Assembly: GCA_013397075.1 (NCBI GenBank)
Contig: VWZS01003779.1
Coordinates: forward strand, 403,187 to 467,186
DNA length: 64,000 nt
Direction of reading: 5' to 3'
From: Rhabdornis inornatus
Lineage: Eukaryota > Chordata > Aves > Passeriformes > Rhabdornithidae
In this document: one piece after another, positions 1-12,741 of the stretch
How positions within the stretch are numbered: position 1 is the first letter of the stretch
How the letters are laid out: each line of letters starts with the position of its first letter
Made by a program: the position numbers and the translations under genes
The notes under the pieces: model-generated
The model's database searches: none
What the model was told of the DNA's origin: nothing
What the model saw: only the letters and a program-made list of their open reading frames with translations

Positions 1-550
1 TTTGGGAATAAATTGGAGTTTCCTGAACATTCCTTTCCTTTGGCAGGGAAGGAATTACAAGGCCTGGCAACGTGGTTCATGGCAAGCACCAACATCTCTG
101 ATTTCAGAGCCTGTAACAAAGCCTTGTGGAGCTGTTGCAATTTGAAAATAAAATCTTTTTATCATCAGCTGAGGAACTGGAGTGTCATGGGCACTTTCCC
201 AGGGGGGTTCTGTGCGGAAATTGCTCAAATTGGTTCTCTGGTGAGATTTCACTGAAAATAAGATAACAGAGCCTTGTGCCATGGAGGAGAGAGGAGATCT
301 CTGTCCCCTGGAGGCTCCAATGCAGGATAATTTGGAGGAATTACAAGGAACAAATGAAGTGAGCTGGTGGTTGTTTACTGATGGAAATCACCCAGGACAG
401 ACATTCCCCTTCTCTTTCCAGGGCTTTCCCTTTCAAAAGCTTCTCTGTGTTTTGATTACTCTACTTGGGACCACAGAAAAATTTAAAAATAGAGAATTAA
501 AATATATTAAAAAAAAAATTAAATATTGCAGCACTGCATGTAATTCAACA
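1..550. other. Unique noncoding sequence
   Basis: Mixed-composition sequence with no recognised repeat. The open frames here are short and overlap one another on both strands, and none has a recognisable domain. I see no gene. Confidence 0.6.
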
Positions 551-627
551 TGTATTATTATTATTGATATTATTATTATTACTACTATTACTATTACTAC
601 TGCTATTACTGTTACTATTATTATTAA
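551..627. repeat. (ATT)n / (ACT)n trinucleotide microsatellite
   Basis: Interrupted TTA/ACT trinucleotide units run for about 77 bases. Period-3 repeats stay open in every frame, so the Ile/Thr-rich and Val/Ile-rich open frames across it are artefacts of the repeat. Confidence 0.9.
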
Positions 628-867
628 ACATGTAAGAAATTCTTCTACTGTGACACAGGGCACTGTAATAATGATTTTTCTTTTCTACAAGGTTAATATC
701 CTTTCAAACTTACAGCCTTTATATCTCTCTATGTGTAAAACAAGATAATTTGCTAGTGTGGAAAATATTTTTTTGTAATAAAGAGTGGTATTTTATGTAT
801 TTGATCAGTCTGATTAGAACAGGAAAAATATGAGTAACAATCTCCAGAATATTCTATTTGGGATTTT

Positions 868-1136
868 AATGGAATTATGGAATTATGGAATTGTTTGGGT
901 TGGAAGGGACGTTGAAGCTCATCCCATTCCCCCCCCTGCCATGGCAGGGCCACCTCCCACTGTCCCAGGCTGCTCCAACCCCAATGTCCAACCTGGCCTC
1001 GGGCACTGCCAGGGATCCAGGGACAGCCACAGCAAATCTGGGAATTCCATCCCAGCTCCTCACCCTCACAGGGAGGAATTCCTTCCCAATATCCCATCTA
1101 ACCCTGCCGTCTGGCAGTTTGAATCCGATGGGAATC
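868..1136 (-). mobile_element. CR1 LINE, 5'-truncated 3' end
   Basis: The left end carries the reverse complement of the avian CR1 3' tail: a short repeat of GGAATTAT units and then TTTGGGTTGGAAGGGAC. It runs on through the typical CR1 3' region, including GCCATGGCAGGGCCACC and CAACCTGGCCTCGGGCACTG. About 270 bp are retained. Only the 3' region is present, with no reverse transcriptase, as expected from abortive target-primed reverse transcription. The open frames across it are conceptual translations of the tail and not proteins. Confidence 0.9.
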
Positions 1137-3319
1137 AGTAAAAGAAAACATTGCAAGGAATATTCCACCCCATACTCAGGAACGGTAATTTTAGGATTAG
1201 ATCTTAGATGGTTGAATATAATTTGGGGCAAGGGGTAGAGCCCAAGGTAACACAAGGTTCCCAGGGAACACAACCACAGCATTCCCTTCTTTTCCCTGCT
1301 CCTGGTTGGAGATTCTCTCTTTCCCCAGCACCCCTGGGCAGGGCAGGTCACTGTGCCCTCACTGTCCCCTGTGATCAGGAGCAGAAGTTTCCACTTCCAT
1401 CAGGCAGTTCTCCTTTTCTGCCAGGGGCAGAGAGGTCTCCCATTGCAGTGACCCCTTTAACTCTGTGGGATTCAGCTCATTCTTCCAAAATCCCTGCAGC
1501 AAAACTGCTCTGCACGTTCCAGCCTTAATTTCCAGGTTGTTTTTTTGTAACAAAACCCCAAGTGCTCAAGGACAGGAGCACCATGTCCCCCACTGTGTGG
1601 TGAGTGGAGGGTTCAGCCTGGCAGGGAAGGCAGGATGAGTCTGTGAGCCTGGCCCAGCCACCTTTGCCAGGACAAAATTCAGGTTCTGCAGAGCTCCCCT
1701 CTGCCCTGGAGTTGCTCTGAGTGTCTGTGGATGTCGTGGGTGCTGCTCCTTTTTGTCCCAGGCTTGTTTGACTTTCTTTCAGCTTATGCTATAATTAGTT
1801 TGAACATCTCTGCCTTTTGCTGACTCTCCTCGTTTTATCAGAAATAAATGTCCCTAAATCAATATCCATTATTCTGGTAGATTCATTACTCCTTAATTGC
1901 TGACAAGATTCCTGCCCTGCCCTGTGCCCTTTATGGAGCTGGAAACCCAAAAATGCTCCTGGAGGTGATGTTTTCACCCCACTCCATTTCCCTTCAGGAT
2001 GAATGCTTTGATGGGAACCAAAACCCAGTGACTATACTTTTGAAAGTCATATATTAAAAAATACAAGTGGAATTGACTTTTTGCCAGAAGTTTTTGATTT
2101 TTCTGGGAGTACTCTTCCCTAAAATGCTCTTGAATTGGCACCCTCCAGGGTTTAAACAAAGGAGATAATTAAACAGATCCTTCAAAACAGAGACTTACTG
2201 GTGTGCAGGAAAATGGTTCTTAAGCACATTCTTTTATTTGAAAACTGTAACTTTGTGCAGAGCTCTTTTTATCTTTTCTCACCCATCTTTTATGCTGGTG
2301 CAATTATCATGGGCTAATAACAGCTGAATCCATCTTGAACTTCAAATGAGAGATAAATTCCTTGGGTTCCATCTCAGCACTCACATCATGCACAAGGCCA
2401 GCACAGTCCAGAATTTTCTTCTGATCCTGAAAAGAAAACCCCTCATGTGGCAGGTCTGGAATGGGAGCATCAGTCCCTAAAGGTCACCAGTGCTGTCACA
2501 CACCACACAACCCCCTTGTGCAGCCCTTAGAGAGTTTAATATAGTGGAGGGTTTAAAAATTCCATCAGTTCTTCTGAAGGCTCCATTAGGATCCCAGTAC
2601 ATTCCCTGGTTTCCAGCAGGAAGGAGAGAGAGAGGAAATGGGAAGGAGGGGAGAGTGACTGTGTACAAAGTAAAAGTAAAGCCAATTTGAGTAGTCAGCT
2701 GTGGGAAATTAATTCTGTCAAATCCTAGCTGCCTCCTTTCAAGGTATAATTATCTATATTTTGGAACAGGATCTTTAAATTAATTGTAAATGTTTATTGA
2801 GAATAACTGCATAATATTACATTGCTCTTTTGTGACACTCTGAGTAATGGAAGGAACAAATCCCCTCATCACCAGGGGAGTCTGGGCTTTGGATTCTCAA
2901 ATTTCCCTTGTCTGCCTCCCACACACTGCAGGTATGACACAGGATGATGTCACACTTTGCCAGCTTTGTTACTGTTTAGTCAGAGTATTGTACAAACAAA
3001 CCCAGATCAAGTTAAGATATCTGTAACTCTCAGTATTTGAGCACTGCTGGTAACAGCTGGGCAAATAAATAAGGATTTGCACTCTTTAATTGTTGTCACT
3101 TTAATTGTGGAGTTAATTTAAACCTGAACTCGGAGTTTCTTTTAGAGGTTACCAGGAGAGATGCAATTGATTGGCTCTGTTTAAAGAGACTTTAGTGGAG
3201 CTGAGGAACAACAGTGGGGTCTGGTTTCACTGGTGCCAGTGGGAATCTCCCTGAGATTTCCCACAGATCCATGGAGCAGCCCTTGGAAAAAGCTCTCAGT
3301 ATCACCATAGCCATAACTT
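1137..3319. other. Unique noncoding sequence
   Basis: AT-rich single-copy-looking sequence. Open frames are short and scattered, and I recognise none. No repeat family was identified. Confidence 0.6.
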
Positions 3320-3582
3320 CACAGAATCATGGAATGGTTTGGGTTGGAAAGGAGCTTAAATCTCATTCTGTGCCACCCCTGCCATGGCAGGGACACCTTC
3401 CACTGTCCCAGGCTGCTCCAGCCCCAATGTCCAACCTGGCCTTGGGCACTGCCAGGGATCCAGGGACAGCCACAGCAAATCTGGGAATTCCATCCCAGCT
3501 CCTCCCCACCCTCCCAGGGAACAATTCCTGCCCAATATCCCATCCATCCCTGCCCTCTGGCAGTTTGAATCCGATGGGAATC
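3320..3582 (-). mobile_element. CR1 LINE, 5'-truncated 3' end
   Basis: It starts with CACAGAATCATGGAATGG, the reverse complement of the canonical CR1 terminus, followed by TTTGGGTTGGAAAGGAGC. It ends near GAATCCGATGGGAATC, the same internal point as the copy at 868-1136. The two are close relatives of one subfamily with similar truncation points. Confidence 0.92.
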
Positions 3583-6500
3583 TTCCCAGTGATTTCTGTG
3601 TCACCAAAGGGGACCTGCTCAGCAATGGAAACCAGTCCCATAAGAGATCATTCCTTAGCTTTTGTCAGCCTCCAGAGCACAGTGGGAAACAAAAACAGAA
3701 ATAAAAGCTGCAGGAATTGATTGAATTTCATCATTCCCATGTGATCTGGTCAGTGCTGGGGCTGTGGATTAAAGAACCCAGTGATATTTGGAAAGTGCTC
3801 ACCTAGAGCTGTCAGGCAACATAAAGAGCTTTATGTGGTTATTAACCTATTTTTCTTTTCCTTGGATTTTGCCCCTGTGACCACAGGGGAAGCTACTACA
3901 GAGTCAGAAAACCCTTGGTTTCCTCTACAAGTGGGGGGAAAAAAAAATAAGAAAGAACTGAGCTGGAAATTAAAACATGAACCAAATAGTTACACCGAAA
4001 AAGTGAGAGAAAATGGGTGAGGAAGGGAGAGATGCAAGTTTGCAAGAGTTTGAAGTAGCTGCCTTGGAAGCTTTTTATGTTCCACTCATTTTTCCTGCTG
4101 CAGCCCATGGGGAATTTGAGGATGGAGGTTCAGAACTCCATGTTCAGAGGAGATGAAAGGCAGAGTCATTCAGTGGTGAGAGCAGATCTCTGCAAGTGCA
4201 TCCAGCCCCACGGAACTGCAATTAAATCACAGGACATGATGTTACTGGTTAAGGGGTAACGTGGCCCTCAGTGCTGTACAAGGTAAAATGAATTATAACT
4301 TCTGGAAACTGCCATAGATCACTGAACTTTGCAACGTTGGTGGTGGGGGCTGAAAAATGAGTTACTGGGGATTAATTGGGAGAGTGTGCTGCTATAAATT
4401 ACAGAGACGTGCTCAAGTTCATCAATAAAGGTTTAAAAAAGGCTCTTTAAATTAGCTTTCCAATTGATCAGGAGCAGTTCTGAGAAAAGATAGCAAAGGG
4501 TTGGAGCAGCTAAAGTCTGTGAGTGCAGTCTGGACCTTGAAAAATCTGAGCTGTCTTTGTAAATGAAGAGGTATTCAGAATATCTCCGGTAAATTGACTC
4601 ACCTTGATGGATGTCAGCTTCCAGAGAGGCAGAAGTCAGTGACTCAGGAGGAGGAAATGGTAACTCACGCAGTGCATAACAACAGTTAAGATGTTTTCCT
4701 TTCATTTTTGTAAAGATTACGAGATGCAAAATAATGCAGAAGGGTTTGGGATTGCTTTTGTTTGCTGGCACACCTTGCCTTTAGATTAAAAGGGAATAAT
4801 GGGTGTTTATTCTGTAGCAGTGTCTATGTGAGTGCTTAAGACCTGGATATATACTCCTTGTTTTTATCTGAGCTTCTCCCAGCACTGCAGAACACAAACC
4901 CAGGGAGGTTTATTCTGTTTGGGTTTGAGTGTGTGTTCGTTCCTGTTTTATTCCAAACAGGGGCAATTTCCCTTTATTTTCAGCTGTGCAGGATATTCCA
5001 GTTTAATTCCAGGGTGCAGTTTCCATCATTCCATGAACTCTGGAAGCAGCCTGTGGGGAGTGAAGGCTGTTTTGAGATGTTGGTAATTCCTGGAGTGGGC
5101 ATTGTCTCATAAATCCCATCCATGGGAAGAGGCTGAGATCCTGCTGGCGCTGAGGGCTGGCTGAACTTCCCCCAAAATCCCCCACAAATTCTGCTGAGGC
5201 TGCTGGTGTACAATTTAAACACCAGAAAGGCTCACATAAACCCCATCAGCTGTTAAACAGATGAAGATAAATAGACCCAGCAAGCACCAGTGGCCACACA
5301 GTTGGGTTTTTTTCTGTCTTCTGGGTCCTGTCATCACGTTGAAGTTTTCAGGCAATTCCAAAGGAATCATATTTAGGATTTATAGAGAATAAGCCTGTAA
5401 AGGTTCACAGCTCCCTGCCTGCCTTGAGGTGGCATTACACAGTGTAAGCAGCAGGGATGAGTCTTCACTCCCTGGTTTGGATTCCTTCTCCCCCCTGCCA
5501 CTCACAGCCTCCTCAAACACCATTAATCATGTCACGATAAAAGCTGCCTCTGCACTTGTCTCTCTGTGCTCACAGTTCCTTCTGGAGCTTGTTCCAGTTA
5601 ACTTCTCCTGGGTCAAATGATAAAAGGAGATGAAAGAGCAGGTGCTGAGGATGCCTCCTCTGAAAGGGTTCTCCTATCTCCCCATGTCCTGCCATCGCTC
5701 ATTCCTACCAGGGAGAGCAGGAGATAATTATAATCTGAGAGTGGGAAAATAACTGTCTGCCTCCTCACTGCCACCCTGGGGAGCGTTTAAGCACTACTTA
5801 ACCACGGGTTAAGCATTGCTGGCTTTGCAGTAAAGTTTAAGTACAACTTGCTTTGAATAAGTACAGGGTCTGCTCTCCTGGAAGCGCTTTGAGGGCAATC
5901 ATCTCCCCAGAGACACCAGCTCTTAGGATGGGCTGGCACCTGAACTGCCTGCAAAAACTTGAGCAGCACTTGAGCTGCTGAAGAGTTCAATAATTTAAAA
6001 GTGGAAAAGACGTACCAAATTATCGAGGTAATTTTCCTGAATATGGGTTTAACTTAATTTTCTGTGTCTGCAGCAAAGCAGTGCCCAACATTTCCCTTGG
6101 GAGCCATCCTAATGAATCTCATTGCCAGCGAATTTTCCCTTATATTCAACTAATTTTTCCCTGTCTTAATTTAATCCCATTACTTCTGCTTATGCTGCCT
6201 CTTGCTACACTAAATAATTCAGAGTCAGTAATTAGGTACAATTAGAGATGTGTCAATTAGCGTTCCTTGGCATGGCTGCAATGCCATGGGAAGGTCCAGG
6301 AGACCTGGCTGGGTTTGTGGAGTTCCAGGAACTACTGAACATGGAGCTGGTCCCTTGCAGGCTTCCATCCCATTCCCACTCCTCTATATTTAGCTGAAGT
6401 TGCTGGGCAGAGCAGCTCAGATATTCTTATCAGCTCTTCATTATTCTGGTGACACTGAACACATCCATCCCCCAAGCCAGTCAGTCCCATTTAGGCCAAT

Positions 6501-6960
6501 AATTAGCAAAATTTATCAGGGAAGTGAGTGTGGGTACAAAAACACAGACACATCGAATCATCACGAGCTGTAAGAAACCTTGGAGTTCAAATTAACCCAT
6601 TAAAGAGTTGAAAGAAATTCAGTTCATGCCCTTGTTCCATTGGTGAGTTTGTGCTGCCTGGAGAGGGAGTTTTTCCCTGTAAGATTTGGAGTTTCCCTCC
6701 CTTAGACTACAGAATATTTCCCTTGTTTCCTGGAGCAGTTACTGTGGTTTTGTAGAGATTTGAACCGCTGAACACTCAGCTGGAAAAGATTGACTGCAGC
6801 ACTTTGGATGAATTTATTTGATGCACAGATGTTCTATTTTGCATGCTTGCCTGACTCGCTTCCCTTTCCATCTTAAAGAGGGATTCCACCTTTTCCAGCC
6901 ATCTGCAACTCCTCTCCCTTGCCTCTAAGGAAAATAACAATTCCTTACCTGCAGATTTAG
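3583..6960. other. Unique noncoding sequence
   Basis: No interspersed repeat or gene was recognised. The part around 6005-6260 is especially AT-rich, with several TAAT-type homeodomain-like words. It could be ordinary AT-rich DNA or a conserved noncoding element, and the sequence alone does not decide. Confidence 0.5.
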
Positions 6961-7074
6961 AGAAGCACAGAGTGGTTGGGGTTGGGAGGGACCTTAAATC
7001 CCATCCAGGTCCACCCCCTGCCGTGGGCAGAGACACCTTCTGCTCTCCCAGGTTGCTGCAACACCTTGGACAGC
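6961..7074 (-). mobile_element. CR1 LINE 3' fragment (short)
   Basis: The terminus is degraded and is followed by GGTTGGGAGGGACC and a GCCGTGGGCAGAGACACC block matching the CR1 3' region. Similarity stops after about 110 bp. This is an older or shorter fragment than its neighbours. Confidence 0.75.
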
Positions 7075-10000
7075 TACAATTAATGGATCCATGGAAATGC
7101 AGCTTGGAGGGTGAGCAGTGTACAGAGAGAATTTATCCACACCAGTCAGAAATTCAAGACCTTTTCAGATAATGAATGTTGGGACCAAGTTCCCTGATCC
7201 CTCCCAATTTTTGAAACTGCTGGAACTTCCTCAGGAAGTGCCACAGGAGCAGCACTGGAAAGGATTATCCCCAGAACTGTGAAGTGGGTGGTTATTTCCT
7301 AATGTGGTCCCTGTGTTCCATGGTCTGGGGGGTACCAGCCATGGATGTCAAAGCCTGTCCTTACTCCAGCTGATGACCCTGGATCTTCCCAGAGAATCTG
7401 AGAGCTTTATCTGCTCCCGTGGGCAAAATTGTGCCTCCAATTCAGCAATAGAACCAATTCTGTAATATAAATTGGCTTATTATCCTTTAGAAAAACCTGA
7501 AGATCTGTGCTTCCCCTTGCTGATAATTCAGCAGAGATCCACAGGAACTTGTTTCCATAAATTAAAATAAAAAATAAATCTAAAAAATCCCCAAATAGCA
7601 TGTGTCAATGTATGGGAAACAACTGTTAATTTTGTTTTTTCCAATTTAGGAAAAGAAAGTGGCTCCAGCTGGAAAGAAAGGAACCCCAGGGTGATTTTGC
7701 CAGGGGTTTTATGTATCTTGTTCTGTATCCTATCACCAACATAACAGACAGCCTTCCTGACCTGCAGGGGGAATGAAAAGGTGCTTAAACTTAATGCTTT
7801 TAAAAATAATTAATCAACTGTTATTATTATATATGGCCAAGTTCAAGAAACAGTAAATTGCTTTTTATCTTTTATCAGTGAAAGCCAAATTTCAGCCATG
7901 GGAATGGATAAATCTAGGTCAGTGGCTGGATTTTCTGTGGTTTCTCTGACATTTGAATAAATTAAAACTACATTTTGAACACTGAATGCATCAATCACTA
8001 AGTACTCAAAAATGGAAAGAAATTTAGGGGTTGGTCCTTCAGGAGTTTGTTTCCCAAGGCCTGGGTTCAGTCACAATGTCATAATAAACATATTTTTAAT
8101 TGTATTATGCTCTCTGCTCTTATTTTAGTTGTGGCTTTTGGGCATGTTAAGGACATCATTTCTCTGGTTGAATTTATTTCATCTGTTCCTTCCTTCAATC
8201 CAAACTGTGGCTGTTGGTTGTATTTTTCCTGTATCGTGGCCCTGCCTCCCTTTGACCTTTGGTATGAGCATCCTTGTCCTGGTCAGTTGGAATTAAGTCA
8301 CAAATCTATCAAATTTCAGCAGGGTGGAATTGTGCTATTCCCTGAAAAATCCTCTTCCTATGCCTGGCACTTGTAATTCTCCATCTTTTCTTCCTCCTGG
8401 TTCCCACCCAGCACATGTGATGGTGTCTGGGGCTATTCAATTGGTGCTTTTCTTCTTATTTTCTGACATTATTGGGCAAAGATCTGTCAGGTGAAAGGAT
8501 TCCAGTGGACCAGGAATCATCCCTAAGCCTGCATCTTAAACATAGCAATTATTTTTTGTGGTATCAATAAAAGGTGCTCTTTCACAGGAGCAGAGCAGAG
8601 GTGGAGCACCACCTTCCCAGGGAGGAATTCCTTCCTTGCCTGCAGCAAATCCAGGATTTCTCCCAATATTCCCTGGCTGCTGGTTTCCTCCTGGCAAGGA
8701 GAGAGAGCTGTGCTGCCCGAGGAGGACACTGCAGCCACTGGAAACAATCTGCAGTCATTCAGATGGATTCCAGGGTAATTTTATATTTCATGAGCTTCTT
8801 TTCTCTTTCTCTGTCTCTTCCAGCCCCCAGGAGATGGCAGATGTTTTCAGGTGTCACGTGGAGAGCAATGTGTATTTTCTTTTTTTTTTAATTGTGAAGA
8901 TTGCTCCTCACTTGAAGGGATTAAGAGAAGAAAATCTCTTTTCTGGTTTTGTGTTTTTTTAAAATCAAATGCAATCAGAATTTCTGAAAAGTTTGCAGTC
9001 AGTTTTCCTCTCAGAGCCCTTTCAAAGGGATGAACTCCTTCATTAAAACTGGGTTTCCAGAAAATTTGGATCCTTCCTCTCCTTCAGGGATCCAGCTCAT
9101 GTGCAATAAAATACCAGGATCAGTGACACTGCAGAAGGTTTTTGCTACTTTAGATTCTGCATGTATCACATATTGTCTCCATCTAAACCCAAATTCAGAG
9201 TGAAACACCTCGTGAAATCAAATCTCTAGATAATATTTGCAAAATTAGGTCTAATCCTGCAGTCTGTAACTAAGGGAAGGCATTACAAATAAATTGCAAA
9301 AGCCACACTGAATTTCTTCTGGCAAAATCCAACAGCAACCACTGGAACAATGAGCAACATCACCCATCAGATTTCTATTTTTCTCTCTATAGAATTAATC
9401 TCTTGTGGTATTGAATCTATTGAACTTCTCTAATTGTCCCTTCAGCTCCTTTCTGTTGATTTCTTGCTTTCCTTTAACAAGAACAAAATTTTCTCTCTTT
9501 TACATACGGGTGGGAAGATGAAGTTGTTGGTTTTTTTTCTGGAAAAACTGTAGAAATTCATTGCACCTAATATTAAATACAGGAACATCTGCCATGGGAT
9601 TTCCATCATGGATTTCTCCCTGATTCCTCCTTCAGTACCTGGCTCTGTCCAGCAGATCCTGCACCCTCCCATCAGGAAGACAAGACCTGTCCACAATAAT
9701 TTGAACCACTGGATGTATTCCACCAAAAAAATCCTGGCTGTGCATCCCTGATGGATAAATGTGCTGGAAGTGGAACCTTTTCCCCAGTCTGCTCCAGGAG
9801 TGGTTTAAAACTGCTCCAGGGCATGGGGATGGGACTGATATTGGAGATTTTGGCTGGATGGGGGCTGTTCATGCTTGGTTGCTGCCTTGCTGCCAGCTGG
9901 CAAGGCTGGGAGCATCCATGAATTCCCTTTAAAACATGGGAATTCCATGGGGCTGGGCCAGTGCTCAAAGACTGCAGATGGAAATCCAGCAAAGGAGCTC

Positions 10001-10414
10001 CAGAGGAAATGCCAAAGTTCTGCCAACTCTCCTCCCTCGGCCAACTTTTATTTTAGCTTGAAATGTAAGAAATAATTCACTTCTTAGAAAATGTGGAGGG
10101 CAATTCATAAAGAATTCATTTCCCCTTACCTTGGTGATTAAGGTGGCTCTGTTTTTCCTTCCTATTTCCAGGGAGGGGAGCAGGCAGCCCAAACTCTGCT
10201 GAATAAAAGATAAATGAGTGATAAAATTGCTGGAGAATCTCTAATGTATGTGCTCAAGCCATCAGGCTTCAGCTCTTATTAAGTGTGAGCAAAGACTGGG
10301 ACTGTTCCTGTGCTTGACTGACATTGGAGGCTTTAAAAAATTCATTTTTAAAGGACAAAAGCTAAAATAACTTTTAGATATTTCACTCAAAGTAACCAGA
10401 AATATTTTGCAGAG
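7075..10414. other. Unique noncoding sequence
   Basis: AT-rich, with no recognised repeat or gene. Open frames of 60-134 codons occur on both strands, overlap each other and lack recognisable domains, so I treat them as chance. Confidence 0.55.
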
Positions 10415-10727
10415 TGTCATGGTTTAATAATAATAAAGGAGAGAAGGGGGAATAAAGCCCCAGACAGAGCAGTGGTGCCCAAACAATTGCTCAGCACCCG
10501 TCCCCCAGCAGTGATTGGGGGCTCCCAGTTTCCCCAGTTTATAAACTGGGCATTGTAAGGTGTGGAATGTCCCTTTGGTCACTTCAGGTCACCTGTCCTG
10601 GCCATGCTCCTCCCAAATTCTTGTGCAGCTCCTCACAGGCAGAGCTGGGGACACTGAAAAGTCCTTGACTCCAAAATATCAGTGTGTTCTCAGCATTATT
10701 CCCTCTATCCCAGCCACAACCAGCACA
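10415..10727 (+). mobile_element. Solo LTR of an avian endogenous retrovirus (ERVL-like), internally shortened
   Basis: The block starts TGTCATGGTTTAA and ends CCACAACCAGCACA, so it has the TG...CA ends expected of an LTR. Inside are segments I associate with a widespread bird LTR family: a stretch around GTGGTGCCCAAACAATTGCTC, a TATA-like TTTATAAACTGG, a GTGGAATGTCCCTTTGG block and a CACCTGTCCTGG block. At about 313 bp it seems shorter than family members I recall, which suggests internal deletion. No gag, pol or env sequence flanks it and no second LTR is present, so it is a solo LTR. A clean target-site duplication is not visible. Orientation is tentative because both ends are symmetric. 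Confidence 0.7.
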
Positions 10728-11480
10728 AACTGGGATGAGGATCACATTCCCTAAACCCAGTGGGAAGGGTCCTCCAAGCCCACACCTCTCAATATTGGCT
10801 GCACAGAGGGAAAAAAACAAATCATTTTTATGTCCCTTTGCAATTTCACTCTGCCTTATCTCCCTCAATTGATGCTCAGGAAAATAAAATGGTTGTGGAG
10901 GTAGCCAAAAAAAAAAAAAAAAATGCTTTGAGTGTTTCTCATAAAATGAGATGTATTGGGCTCTATGAGCTTCTCCAAATGGTTAAAATAGAGAGAGGCA
11001 GCCTGAAGCCCCAGACTAATTTTGCAGTGGGTTTGTTACACAATGAGACAGGGAACAAAGAAAGAGCTGGAAGGAGGGAAGATGATGATGATGGAGCCCT
11101 TCCTCAGTCTGTGATGTGCCTTTGCCCATTCCCAGGAAACAAGGAAGAAAAGTCTTGTAAAAATTGTCAGCAATATGAAAGTACATTATCTGGGACACCA
11201 AAGAAAAAAGATCACAACTTTTGCTCTGTATCCTCTCTATTCCCCTGGTGTCGAGTGATAGAACCTTAAAATACTCCTTTTTTTATTTTTGTTTTATTAC
11301 TTGGAAAAGTGGAACGAAGTTACAAATCTGAAGTTTTAGAGAACTGTGTTTTAAGAGAAACTTCTTCTAATGGTATTTTTGCCTGATGTGCAATATTGTG
11401 CTCTCTTCCTGAGCATATGGAGTAAAGGGATCTCCTGGAATGCTCAGGGAAGTTCCCAGGAGGTGAATAGAGAGAGTGTT
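10728..11480. other. Unique noncoding sequence with A-rich tract
   Basis: Contains an A18-type tract near 10905-10922 and a short GAT repeat near 11080. No gene or further repeat family was recognised. Confidence 0.55.
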
Positions 11481-11521
<41 letters not shown>

Positions 11522-11540
11522 GTGTGTGTACATATACTGT
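11481..11540. repeat. (TA)n followed by (TG)n microsatellite
   Basis: About 17 TA units run into a short TG run. This is simple dinucleotide sequence. Confidence 0.95.
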
Positions 11541-11940
11541 CTATAAATACTACTACACACTACTCACATAGTAGATTTAAAGTATATAAACTACAAACCA
11601 AAAAATATCCTAAAATAAAATCATACTTGCTGAACTGAGAGGTGACTGCTGGAAGTGGCAGAACAATGGGAAAATCCAGCAAAGGACAGTTTTAGAGTGA
11701 AACATGAGCACATGTCTGAGGAAGCAAATCTACAACTGTCTATAAGAACAAACTCAAGTTTTGAGAGACCTCAATATTCCTCACTCACCATATTATTAAT
11801 TTAAATAATTACAGGGTTTTTTCATTTTTTCTCACCTTGCAGTGAGTATTCCAGAGCTTCAGACAAAACCCACTACGTGGAAGAAAACCCCAAAAGCATG
11901 AAATTATTTGTCAGGGACCATGCAACTGCTTTTCATGGGA
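11541..11940. other. Unique noncoding sequence
   Basis: AT-rich flank of the TA tract. I see nothing recognisable in it. Confidence 0.55.
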
Positions 11941-12238
11941 TCTCAGACTGGTTTGGGCTGGAAAAGAGCTTAAAACTCACCCAGTGCCACCCCTGCCATG
12001 GCAGGGACACCTCCCACTGTCCCAGGCTGCTCCAGCCCCAATGTCCAACCTGGCCTTGGGCACTGCCAGGGATCCAGGGGCAGCCACAGCAAATCTGGGA
12101 ATTCCATCCCAGCTCCTCCCCACCCTCCCAGGGAACAATTCCTGCCCAATATCCAACCTAAACCTGCTCTCTGTCCGAAGCCATTTCCCCTTATCCTGCC
12201 CCTCCATCCGTTGTCCCCAGTCCCTGTCCAACTTTCCT
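11941..12238 (-). mobile_element. CR1 LINE, 5'-truncated 3' end
   Basis: CAGACTGGTTTGGGCTGG marks the reverse-complemented 3' terminus. The copy continues through the GCCATGGCAGGGACACC, GGGATCCAGGGGCAGCC and CCAGGGAACAATTCC blocks and reaches slightly further inside the element than the copies at 868 and 3320, to a segment with TTGTCCCCAGTCCC. Confidence 0.92.
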
Positions 12239-12622
12239 GTGATCTCCCTTTTTCCTCACATTTTACATATTAAGAATATCTGAAAACACCAAACTGTGCT
12301 GGAGCACAAAATCTGCCTGGGACAGCAGGGATGGATTTCCTGCTCAGCATGAGAATTAGGGGCAGCATTCCAGAGAAAAGATGGGAAACAAGAGCAAGGT
12401 GAAGCTTTTGGGGTTTTTGCCACTTTGCAGACTCAGGCTGGTCCCTGTGACTGTGGGGTGCTGTGGAATTCCCAGGTCTGGAGAGGCCAAGAACTCAGGG
12501 ATGCAGGGAAGCAACCCCTGAGCCTGAGGTCCAGTGAGGGTGCAATTAAGTGTGAGATTCAATTAGGGGCTTCTGGAGGCATCCCCTCTTCATTTCAGCC
12601 ACTATTTGTACAACTTCTGGCA
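12239..12622. other. Unique noncoding sequence
   Basis: I see no recognised gene or repeat. Confidence 0.5.
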
Positions 12623-12668
12623 TTATATAAATATATACATATATGTGTATATATATATATATATATAG
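12623..12668. repeat. (TA)n microsatellite with CA/TG interruptions
   Basis: TATA dinucleotide run with a short ATATGTGTAT interruption. Confidence 0.9.
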
Positions 12669-12681
12669 TTCTTCCTGCTTC

Positions 12682-12741
12682 CTAAACTAAAATATAGTTT
12701 AGCAATTTTAGTTTCTAGTTTTAGTTTCTTCTAAACTAGAA
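12682..12741. repeat. Pair of short inverted repeats (hairpin cluster)
   Basis: First hairpin: CTAAACTA at 12682-12689 pairs exactly with TAGTTTAG at 12695-12702 around a 5-nt loop. Second hairpin: TTCTAGTTT at 12713-12721 pairs exactly with AAACTAGAA at 12733-12741 around an 11-nt loop. Both use the same TAGTTT word, so the block probably grew by local duplication and inversion beside the TA tract. Confidence 0.7.

Noticed and set aside
11481..11540. TA/TG tract considered as replication origin or matrix attachment site
   Set aside because: A plain dinucleotide microsatellite explains it. No further evidence.
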